A stretch of DNA of 5,892 nucleotides from contig JASHVU010000468.1 in the NCBI GenBank assembly GCA_030044455.1, forward strand, positions 1-5,892, written 5' to 3'. Each line of letters begins with the position of its first letter. Positions within the stretch are counted from its first letter, which is position 1. Positions 1 through 4,664 of this stretch are shown piece by piece. The stretch comes from Acidobacteriaceae bacterium. GTDB taxonomy: Bacteria; Acidobacteriota; Terriglobia; Terriglobales; Acidobacteriaceae. Both the position numbers and the translations under genes were made by a program. The notes below the pieces were generated by a model. It did no database searches. It saw only the letters and a program-made list of their open reading frames with translations, and was not told the DNA's origin.

Positions 1-195
1 GGTTATCCCGCCATCCCCATTGCCGAGTACACGCGTGAGCACGTGAAGCGCGAGTTCCTGACCGCGAAAAGCTGCGCGCCCAATTGCACCATCGGTTGCG
101 TGCACCGCATCAGCTACATTGACCACTGGCGCGCCCCGCAAACGCGGATGGTAGCGCCCGGCGGCCAGGAACTGGTGAAGATCAGTGGACAGTGA
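1..195 (+). CDS. C-terminal end of a cysteine-motif protein, possibly radical SAM type (partial, 5' end outside window)
   Basis: The frame is open from base 1 to the TGA at 193-195 and gives 64 residues. The fragment has three cysteines spaced CX3CX3C (residues 25, 29 and 33, reading CAPNCTIGC), followed by HRISYIDHWRAPQ. A cluster-like triple cysteine near the C-terminus, beside basic and aromatic residues, is reminiscent of the auxiliary Cys motifs of radical SAM/SPASM-type proteins, but the core CX3CX2C motif would lie outside the window. The family assignment is therefore inference. No competing frame explains this stretch, and codon use is GC-rich at third positions like the other genes here. 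A hairpin followed by a T-rich run lies about 45 bases after the stop. The gene converges on the glycosyltransferase gene. It could equally be another iron-sulfur or zinc-binding protein. Confidence 0.6.
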   Translation, partial: GYPAIPIAEYTREHVKREFLTAKSCAPNCTIGCVHRISYIDHWRAPQTRMVAPGGQELVKISGQ

Positions 196-220
196 ACTGT
201 GGTTAGGGGTCAGGGGTCGG

Positions 221-264
221 CGAAAGGCTATTTCCTTTCGGGCCTGAAGGCCCTGATTTTCTTT
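221..264 (+). terminator. Tandem hairpins with T-rich tail, probable terminator of the left gene
   Basis: Two perfect hairpins meet at base 240. The first has CGAAAGG (221-227) pairing with CCTTTCG (234-240). The second has GGGCC (240-244) pairing with GGCCC (249-253) around a TGAA loop. The second is followed on the plus strand by TGATTTTCTTTT (254-265), a broken but T-rich run that fits an intrinsic terminator reading rightward. On the minus strand no T-run follows either stem, so termination of the opposing operon here is less likely. Because they share base 240, both stems cannot be fully formed at once. Confidence 0.5.
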
Positions 265-303
265 TGACGGGCATTCAGGTGCCTGAGAGCCGCTGCTCCT
301 TCC

Positions 304-345
304 GTTCTCTATTTCCTATTCTCTGTTCACTGTTCACAGTTCACT
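304..345 (-). repeat. Degenerate tandem heptad repeat (six units)
   Basis: Read on the minus strand from 345 down to 304, the sequence splits into six consecutive 7-base units: AGTGAAC, TGTGAAC, AGTGAAC, AGAGAAT, AGGAAAT and AGAGAAC. The rough consensus is AGTGAAC/AGAGAAY. The first unit overlaps the TGA stop of the glycosyltransferase gene. Short tandem heptads of this kind are known between genes in some bacteria (for example the STRR heptamers of cyanobacteria). Whether this belongs to a genome-wide family cannot be seen here. Confidence 0.6.
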
Positions 346-1975
346 GAATTTTGTAGAGCACCAGCGTCGTCCGTTCGTCGTCGTCGAAGATGCGGTAGCT
401 GGCGACGGGGACGAGCCGATGACCGGCAAGAGCGTCATTCTTGCCCTCGTCGTTCCAGGCAAGATACCAGCCGGGCTTCGAGCGCGCAACCTTCGCGGCC
501 ATTTCGTCGGTTCCGTAAGCTCCGTTGATGGAGGGCAGGCTGGCGATGAGGCCAACCTCGGCAGCGCTCACTCCGAATAGGAGCTGGCTGCGACGGTGAT
601 CGGCGCGGACGATTGCACCGATCTGGCTTGCAGCGCTGTAGAGCTGGTACTGGCGATGGACGAGGAAGCCGGCGATGGTGGTGGAGTTGAGGACGACATC
701 GACGAGGATGAGGGCATAAAGAGCGGCGGATGCGGCGCGGGAGCGGCGGTTGGTGGGCGAGTCGCGCACGGATACAGCGACGGAGCGTTTAAAGGCTATC
801 GCAAGGATGAAGGCGAGGGTCGCGAACATTTTCAGTAAGATTCGCGACTCGCGCCGACTGGCGAGTCGATCGGACGCGAGAGCGTAGTCCAAAGCCAGCA
901 CAATGATGAAAACGACCGGTGCGAGCATCGCCAGGAAGTAGCGCGGGGCGTAGTCGTCTTGCCGGCTGAAGATGAAGGCGGCGTCGCCGGCGATGGCCAA
1001 CCATGATGCCGCGAAAAGCGGGTTGCGCCATAGCCTGCGTGCGACAGCCAGCGAAGCGATCAGGATGGCAAGCGCCAGCGGATAGAGCAGGCGGTCGATC
1101 CAGAAGCCGTTGCGGGCCAGGTCGCCAAGCCAGTGAAGAGTTTGTGACCAATCGACGTCGGGCATGGCATTGACCCCGAAGAAGTAGTCGTAATCGGAAC
1201 CATAGCCGAGCCAGGAGATGAAGAGTGCCCATAGCTTGAGGAGCGTCAGCGGCACGACGGCGACAGCGACGATCGCGCTCGAGAGAGCGCGCCAGCTTCG
1301 TCCTCGCGCAGTTCGTCTCGAGGCGTGCGATTCTGCCGCCACCCTCCATGAAAACCAGATGACAGCAGGAAGCAGAACGGCGACGGTGGTCTTGGTAAGC
1401 AGGGCAAGGGTGACCAGCATCGTGAGAACAACGAACGGCCAGATGCGCGGTTTGCCGGCAATGTTGGTGTCCGTCGCGCAGGATGCGACCAGAAGCACGA
1501 GGCAGAACTCGAAGATGACCAGCGTGTCGAGAATGGCGAGCCGGCTGAAGGCAAACGCAAAGGGGCAGGCGGCCATGAGCAAGACTGCGGCCTGCGCAGC
1601 CACGCGGCTTTCGGCATATCGGCGGACGAGCAGATAGACAATGCCGAGCGTGGCCAGCGAGAACGCAGCGCTGAGCGCCCGGGCGGCGATGATGCTGACG
1701 CCGGTGAAGTGGAAGAGCGCGCCGAGGAGGGTCGGCCATATTGGCAATGCGGCCGCTGGGTTGTAATCGCCGGCAACGTGCCAGTGACCGGTGAACGCAT
1801 GCATCACGGCCGCATTGGCCCACCAGCCCTCGTCGGTGAATTTGGCCGGATCGATCATCCAGAGCGAGTCGTTGGGAAAGTCGGCTGCGAGCCAGAAGAA
1901 TCGTAATAGGCCGAGGGCTGCTGCCACAATCCAGAGCACATGACGGAGAGCGCGGTGCGCGACGTGCGGGAACAA
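341..1975 (-). CDS. Polytopic membrane glycosyltransferase, GT39/ArnT-like (PMT_2 type)
   Basis: Predicted integral membrane enzyme of 544 residues that probably transfers a sugar from a polyprenyl-phosphate donor to an envelope acceptor on the outer face of the inner membrane. Many hydrophobic segments alternate with short loops (about 14-31, 80-118, 126-165, 180-208, 231-256, 292-312, 318-336, 343-366, 381-397 and 415-440). An acidic pair, Asp48-Glu49 in FTDEGWW, sits in the first external loop where this superfamily keeps its catalytic acid. SRLAILDT (144-151) and RYFLAMLAP (345-353) also resemble family motifs. Residues about 440-544 form a soluble C-terminal domain. I chose TTG at 1975, 4 bp after the kdsA stop, because GAGG lies 9 bases upstream and the product then starts just before the first helix. 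Starts further upstream would run up to 190 bp into kdsA. GTG codons at 1939 and 1927 are alternatives. It is cotranscribed with kdsA, which suggests an LPS or lipid A role; substrate unknown. Confidence 0.88.
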   Translation of the reverse strand: MFPHVAHRALRHVLWIVAAALGLLRFFWLAADFPNDSLWMIDPAKFTDEGWWANAAVMHAFTGHWHVAGDYNPAAALPIWPTLLGALFHFTGVSIIAARALSAAFSLATLGIVYLLVRRYAESRVAAQAAVLLMAACPFAFAFSRLAILDTLVIFEFCLVLLVASCATDTNIAGKPRIWPFVVLTMLVTLALLTKTTVAVLLPAVIWFSWRVAAESHASRRTARGRSWRALSSAIVAVAVVPLTLLKLWALFISWLGYGSDYDYFFGVNAMPDVDWSQTLHWLGDLARNGFWIDRLLYPLALAILIASLAVARRLWRNPLFAASWLAIAGDAAFIFSRQDDYAPRYFLAMLAPVVFIIVLALDYALASDRLASRRESRILLKMFATLAFILAIAFKRSVAVSVRDSPTNRRSRAASAALYALILVDVVLNSTTIAGFLVHRQYQLYSAASQIGAIVRADHRRSQLLFGVSAAEVGLIASLPSINGAYGTDEMAAKVARSKPGWYLAWNDEGKNDALAGHRLVPVASYRIFDDDERTTLVLYKIQ

Positions 1976-1979
1976 GGGG

Positions 1980-2798
1980 TTACGCCTCGCGCGCGGCGGC
2001 GTGAATGGCCAGCAGGCGCTCGAGCAGCGGCTTGAGCAGCTTGAGATCGAGGGCATTGGCGCCGTCGCTTTTGGCGTTGGCAGGATCGTCGTGCACCTCG
2101 AGGAAGATACCGTCGACGCCCGCAGCCACCGCTGCACGGGCGAGCAAAGGAATGAACTCCGGCTGGCCACCGCTCACTCCGTTGGCCGCCGAAGGCTGCT
2201 GCACAGAGTGCGTGCCGTCAAAGACAACCGGGGCCAGGTCGCGCATGATGGCGAGCGACCGATAGTCGACCACCAGGTTGTTATAGCCAAAGCTGGAGCC
2301 GCGCTCGGTGAGCGAGATGCGCTCGTTGCCGGTGGAGCGGATCTTTTCGACGGCGTGACTCATGTCCCATGGGGCCACAAACTGGCCCTTTTTAACGTTG
2401 ATGGCGCGGCCGGTGCGGCCCGCGGCCACCAGCAGGTCGGTCTGGCGACATAAAAATGCGGGAATCTGGAGGACGTCGACAGCTTCGGCAGCGATTTCGC
2501 AGTGGGCCGCTTCGTGCACATCGGTGAGGACCGGCAGGCCCGTGGAATGCGCGATCCCGCCGAGGATACGCGTGCCTTCCACAAGGCCGGGGCCGCGAAA
2601 GCTTTTGACGCTGGTGCGGTTGGCCTTGTCGTAACTGGCTTTGAAGATAAAGGGCACGGCGAGGTCTGATGTGATGCGCTGGATAGCGTCGGCCATCGAG
2701 CGGGCGTGAGTTTCGCTTTCAATCACACATGGCCCGGCAATGAGGAAAAGCCGGCCCCCGCCGACCTGGACCGGCCCAATCTCAAAGGAGTTAGTCAC
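1980..2798 (-). CDS. kdsA: 3-deoxy-8-phosphooctulonate synthase (Kdo8P synthase), metal-dependent type
   Basis: Cytoplasmic enzyme (EC 2.5.1.55) condensing phosphoenolpyruvate with arabinose 5-phosphate to give Kdo 8-phosphate, the precursor of the LPS inner-core sugar Kdo. The 272-residue length is normal for the family. Conserved blocks are IAGPCVIES (20-28), FKASYDKANRTS (52-63), FRGPG (67-71), PVLTDVHE (89-96), KKGQF (136-140), ERG.SFGYNNLVVD (165-178), FDGTHSVQQP (193-202) and FLEVHDDP (232-239). Cys24, His197, Glu234 and Asp245 match the four metal ligands of the Aquifex-type enzyme. E. coli KdsA has Asn at the Cys position and needs no metal. The start is GTG at 2798; no Shine-Dalgarno sequence precedes it, but TAAAAT (minus strand, 2811-2806) lies exactly where a -10 box for a leaderless message would. 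It is the first gene of an apparent operon with the glycosyltransferase. Confidence 0.97.
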   Translation of the reverse strand: MTNSFEIGPVQVGGGRLFLIAGPCVIESETHARSMADAIQRITSDLAVPFIFKASYDKANRTSVKSFRGPGLVEGTRILGGIAHSTGLPVLTDVHEAAHCEIAAEAVDVLQIPAFLCRQTDLLVAAGRTGRAINVKKGQFVAPWDMSHAVEKIRSTGNERISLTERGSSFGYNNLVVDYRSLAIMRDLAPVVFDGTHSVQQPSAANGVSGGQPEFIPLLARAAVAAGVDGIFLEVHDDPANAKSDGANALDLKLLKPLLERLLAIHAAAREA

Positions 2799-2899
2799 GA
2801 AGGGAATTTTACTAGGGATGGAGCCGGGGTGATGAAGTCAAGGAGTCAAACAGTTGAACAGTGGAACAAGGCTCGGAACAGGGACCCCACTCTATGGGC

Positions 2900-2938
2900 A
2901 GCGATTTCGCTCCGCGGTGCGGCGTAGGCGTTCGCCGC
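2900..2938. repeat. Pair of adjacent GC-rich hairpins
   Basis: AGCGA-TT-TCGCT (2900-2911) is followed 7 bases later by GCGGCG (2919-2924) pairing with CGCCGC (2933-2938). The heptamer GCAGCGA occurs at 2898-2904 and again at 2937-2943, flanking the second hairpin. This resembles a small palindromic intergenic repeat. There is no T-run, so an intrinsic terminator is unlikely. Confidence 0.4.
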
Positions 2939-3079
2939 AGCGAATTAGCTCCCTCGCCTCGGCATGGGGAAAGTCGGTCCATTCACCTCCGCCAGCCCCG
3001 TCGGGGCGAAGGAGAATCGCACTGTCAGTACGGAATCAAGGAGGGAGGAAGGCCGCAGAGAAACCTCGCCCTGGTCTCG

Positions 3080-3102
3080 GGGCCCGTGCTGAACACAGGC
3101 CC
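3080..3102 (-). repeat. 9-bp stem hairpin downstream of the HhH-type gene
   Basis: On the minus strand GGGCCTGTG pairs with CACGGGCCC around the loop TTCAG. All nine positions pair if one T.G wobble is allowed; on the plus strand that position becomes a C/A mismatch, so the structure is better in a minus-strand transcript. It lies about 60 bases past the stop of the 185-aa gene, but no T-run follows. It could stabilise an mRNA 3' end or be a dispersed palindrome. Confidence 0.4.
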
Positions 3103-3161
3103 GTTAGGTACAAGAATCCTCAGACGAAGGCGGTTCGGGCGAGCTGGAGCCGATCCGCGCG

Positions 3162-3719
3162 TCAGCTGGTGTGACTGCGCGACCACTCCCACAGCGCGCG
3201 ATCGATCGTGCGCAGCGGTGCGGCGCCAGGCAATTCGCTTTGCGGCTGCACAATGTTGCTCTCGGCCAGCCGCTTGCAGAAGGCCAGGTACTCCTCGTAA
3301 AAGTGCACGTCGTGTCGCGCGTGGCCCAGGGCTTCAAGGGCACGGTAGTCGAGCACCGTGTAGCGCTCCGGGTAAATTGCCGCCAGGATCGCTGATGCCA
3401 CCGGCAAGTCAACACCCTGCAGTTCAAGAAGCGACTTCACTGCAGATTCAGTGGTAGCCCCGGGGACCGTCACCGCTGCAAGCACGCGCCGGATTTTCTC
3501 GTTGCTGTTTGCAATAAGGTATTGAACCGAGCGCTCCGACTTCCAGCGCACAATTGCTTCCAGGTTGGCTAGGGTAAAGTCGCCTTTTCGAATGCCTTCG
3601 CCGGCTTCAAATGCGGCCTTTTCAAGCTCTTGCACCTTTTCCCCTGCCTTCTTCCAATATTCTTCCGCCAGCTCCTGTAATTCCGCCTCAGCGGGTTGGA
3701 GCTGAAAATACGCAACCAT
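3162..3719 (-). CDS. Small protein with endonuclease III-like helix-hairpin-helix/GPD core
   Basis: A 185-residue soluble protein that I do not recognise as a named family. Residues 11-45 are a charged helical, possibly coiled-coil stretch (LQELAEEYWKKAGEKVQELEK). Residues 100-128 match the helix-hairpin-helix and following loop of endonuclease III without gaps: LQGVDLPVASAIL aligns with LPGVGRKTANVVL, and Asp124 (TVLDYRAL) falls on the catalytic Asp138. The catalytic Lys120 position is Pro106, and no Fe-S cysteine cluster is present. A lyase activity is therefore unlikely; base binding, a monofunctional glycosylase or a non-enzymatic DNA-binding role are possible. The start is well supported: AAAGGAAGG lies 7 bases upstream of the ATG, and a sigma70-like promoter sits behind it. 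It stands alone, divergent from the toxin-antitoxin cluster. Real gene: confident. Fold: moderate. Function: unknown. Confidence 0.8.
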   Translation of the reverse strand: MVAYFQLQPAEAELQELAEEYWKKAGEKVQELEKAAFEAGEGIRKGDFTLANLEAIVRWKSERSVQYLIANSNEKIRRVLAAVTVPGATTESAVKSLLELQGVDLPVASAILAAIYPERYTVLDYRALEALGHARHDVHFYEEYLAFCKRLAESNIVQPQSELPGAAPLRTIDRALWEWSRSHTS

Positions 3720-3752
3720 CGTTCAGCCTTCCTTTCGCTCAAAAACTTTCAC

Positions 3753-3782
3753 ACAATAGGCCCCGGGCAAATTCATTGTCAA
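3753..3782 (-). promoter_or_regulatory. Sigma70-type promoter for the HhH-type gene
   Basis: On the minus strand a perfect -35 box TTGACA (3782-3777) is followed by an 18-base spacer and TATTGT (3758-3753), which matches four of six -10 positions. Transcription would start near 3746, leaving a leader of about 26 bases that contains the AAAGGAAGG ribosome binding site (3735-3727) before the ATG at 3719. All parts have normal spacing. Confidence 0.6.
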
Positions 3783-3931
3783 TAGCCCCTTTGGGTCCAC
3801 GGAAGTAGGATGCAGGATGGGTTTCAAAGTGGGATTAAAAGCCGCAATCAAGGTATCGGAAAGTGAAAGTCCGTTGCAATAAAACGAGGCGGAGGGTGGA
3901 GTGAGCCTGTCTGTCCCTCACAATCGGGCCG

Positions 3932-3965
3932 TTGGCAATGCATAAATACATAAATATGCTATTAT
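3932..3965 (+). promoter_or_regulatory. Promoter of the first toxin-antitoxin module, probably giving a leaderless message
   Basis: TTGGCA (3932-3937) and TATGCT (3955-3960) are 17 bases apart and match five and four of six consensus positions. An overlapping alternative -10 is TATTAT (3960-3965, five of six). The predicted start of transcription is about 3967 for the first or 3972 for the second. Both fall at or just before the ATG at 3973, leaving no room for a ribosome binding site. The stretch 3938-3965 is AT-rich compared with the genes around it. Confidence 0.5.
3940..3959. promoter_or_regulatory. Candidate antitoxin operator (imperfect palindrome)
   Basis: GCATA (3940-3944) and TATGC (3955-3959) are inverted ends of a 20-bp element in which 14 of 20 positions agree with its own reverse complement. 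Inside it CATAAATA is tandemly repeated (3941-3948 and 3949-3956). It covers the -35/-10 spacer and part of the -10 box, the usual place for autorepression by a ribbon-helix-helix antitoxin with its toxin. Binding is inferred from position and symmetry only. Confidence 0.4.
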
Positions 3966-3972
3966 GGAAAAT

Positions 3973-4203
3973 ATGCGGACGACGATTGACATACCGGACG
4001 ACGTTTACCGAAAGCTAAAGGTGAAGGCGGCTCACGAGGGGGTCGCTGTGCGGCGTATTGTGCTGCGGAGCATTCATAGGGAGATCAGCCATCCCCCGGA
4101 GACGTCTCTGCGGCGACTCACAGAGCCAATCCTCAAGTCCTACGCGCCAGGCTCCATTCGGATCGACAATGAGCAAATCTACGACCTCATCGGTTTTCCT
4201 TGA
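3973..4203 (+). CDS. vapB: Ribbon-helix-helix antitoxin, VapB type
   Basis: Antitoxin of a type II module. It should bind and block the PIN ribonuclease encoded next and, with it, repress its own promoter. The product is 76 residues. The N-terminus MRTTIDIPDDVYRKLKVKAA is a classic RHH fold: DNA-contacting beta strand (2-8), helix 1 (about 9-22) and helix 2 (about 27-38). The C-terminal tail (about 39-76), with PGSIRIDNEQIYDLIGF, is the likely toxin-binding part. An in-frame ATG at 3964 would add Met-Glu-Asn, but it overlaps the possible TATTAT -10 box, and relatives of this type usually begin at MRTTI, so I use 3973. No Shine-Dalgarno sequence is visible at either ATG. The last 35 bases overlap the toxin gene in another frame. 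Confidence 0.87.
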   Translation: MRTTIDIPDDVYRKLKVKAAHEGVAVRRIVLRSIHREISHPPETSLRRLTEPILKSYAPGSIRIDNEQIYDLIGFP

Positions 4204-4612
4204 TGTAAATGTGTGGCTGGCCTTGAGCACACGCGATCATCAGCATTTTGAGGCGGCATGGAATTGGTACACCGGCACGTCTCCCGATACTGTTCTCACC
4301 TTCTGCCGATTCACCCAGCTTGGGTATCTTCGCCTGCTCACCATGCAAACGGTGATGGGAAAAGGCACACTGACTCAAGCCGAGGCATGGCGAGCTTACG
4401 ACGAGTGGATAGAGGCTGCGGGCGCCGAAATGGCAGAGGAACCGCTGGGGCTGGAAGCGCTTTTTCGTTTGCGAAGCCACAGCAAGCTGGCTTCTCCCAA
4501 AGAGTGGACCGACGCTTACCTGGCTGCCTTCGCCGAGGCTGCCGGATTGACGCTGGTCACATTCGACCGGGCGCTGGCGGCAAAGGTGAAGGCGGCAGTG
4601 GTGCTGGGGTAG
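4169..4612 (+). CDS. vapC: PIN-domain ribonuclease toxin, VapC type
   Basis: Toxin of the first module, predicted to be a Mg2+-dependent endoribonuclease cutting a tRNA, rRNA or mRNA target when freed from its antitoxin. The 147 residues form one PIN domain: FLDVNVWLAL (10-19, Asp12), FCRFTQLGYLRLLT (45-58), EWTDAYLAAFAEA (112-124, Asp115) and LVTFDRAL (129-136, Asp133). The usual second acidic residue (Glu in TENGFLR-type motifs) is replaced by Gln50. Such TQxxxLRLL variants appear to form their own subgroup, but activity is less certain. The start ATG at 4169 lies inside vapB (35-bp overlap, different frame), with only a weak GGA upstream, so translational coupling is likely. Longer upstream starts in this frame would lie deeper inside vapB. 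The stop TAG is 41 bases before the next module. Confidence 0.88.
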   Translation: MSKSTTSSVFLDVNVWLALSTRDHQHFEAAWNWYTGTSPDTVLTFCRFTQLGYLRLLTMQTVMGKGTLTQAEAWRAYDEWIEAAGAEMAEEPLGLEALFRLRSHSKLASPKEWTDAYLAAFAEAAGLTLVTFDRALAAKVKAAVVLG

Positions 4613-4614
4613 AA

Positions 4615-4664
4615 ATGGCATATCGATGGCATATTTTATGGTATAATACCATCATGAATGCCAT
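4615..4664. promoter_or_regulatory. Multi-site operator of the AbrB-type module (five ATGGYAT half-sites)
   Basis: ATGGCAT occurs at 4615-4621 and 4626-4632 and ATGGTAT at 4638-4644, all in direct orientation. The inverted partners ATACCAT (4646-4652) and ATGCCAT (4658-4664) follow. The inner pair makes a perfect 15-bp palindrome centred on 4645, and the outer pair (4626/4664) has exactly the same centre. The dyad contains the -10 box and the start codon. This is a strong candidate for cooperative autorepression by the AbrB-type antitoxin and its toxin. Confidence 0.6.
4639..4647 (+). promoter_or_regulatory. Perfect extended -10 promoter of the AbrB-type module, leaderless
   Basis: TGGTATAAT is a full extended -10 element (TGn plus TATAAT at 4642-4647). 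No -35 box is seen at the right distance, which extended -10 promoters tolerate. Seven bases past the hexamer is 4654, the A of the antitoxin ATG, so the transcript should start at its start codon and carry no ribosome binding site. Confidence 0.65.

Larger units (their letters stand above)
190..346. repeat. 12-bp inverted repeat forming the ends of both convergent genes
   Basis: CAGTGAACTGTG at 190-201 is exactly inverted as CACAGTTCACTG at 335-346. Each copy includes the last sense codon (CAG, Gln) and the TGA stop of its gene. As a result the left gene and the minus-strand glycosyltransferase gene both finish with the same 12 bases. The arms are 133 bp apart. Confidence 0.75.
2799..3161. 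other. Gene-poor 363-bp gap with several GC-rich hairpins
   Basis: I find no convincing gene here. Open frames across it give proline/arginine-rich, low-complexity translations with no good start signal. What it holds: near-repeats AGTCAAAC, AGTTGAAC and AGTGGAAC at 2844-2867; hairpins at 2900-2911 (AGCGA/TCGCT), 2919-2938 (GCGGCG/CGCCGC), 2995-3007 (GCCCC/GGGGC) and 3080-3102; and, next to kdsA, a possible -10 box. Neither minus-strand gene beside it shows a hairpin plus T-run terminator here. No tRNA T-loop or acceptor-stem pair was found on either strand. Confidence 0.5.

Noticed and set aside
596..838. Plus-strand open frame of 80 residues rich in Asp/Glu/Gly
   Set aside because: It is the antisense reading of the membrane glycosyltransferase; such acidic, glycine-rich shadows are expected opposite hydrophobic GC-rich genes.
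1976..2170. Extension of the glycosyltransferase frame to an ATG at 2170 (609 residues)
   Set aside because: The added N-terminus is serine/arginine-rich, lies entirely antiparallel in reading content to the 3' end of kdsA and would overlap it by about 190 bp. TTG at 1975 has a GAGG site and fits the first membrane helix.
2799..3161. Possible tRNA or known riboswitch in the gap
   Set aside because: A GGTTCGGGC stretch near 3130 recalls a T-loop, but no matching acceptor stem, D-arm or anticodon arm could be laid out on either strand.
2861..3457. Plus-strand open frame of 198 residues
   Set aside because: Arginine/proline-rich with no recognisable domain, no ribosome binding site, and running antisense through the well-supported 185-aa gene.
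3941..3956. CATAAATA tandem pair as a CRISPR or replication iteron
   Set aside because: Only two 8-bp copies with no spacers, placed inside a promoter. An operator or plain AT-rich promoter DNA explains it better.
4258..4653. Extension of the AbrB-type antitoxin frame to 4258 (225 residues)
   Set aside because: It overlaps almost all of the first toxin in another frame, and the extra residues look like out-of-frame coding sequence. The AbrB domain begins at 4654, where the -10 box also points.
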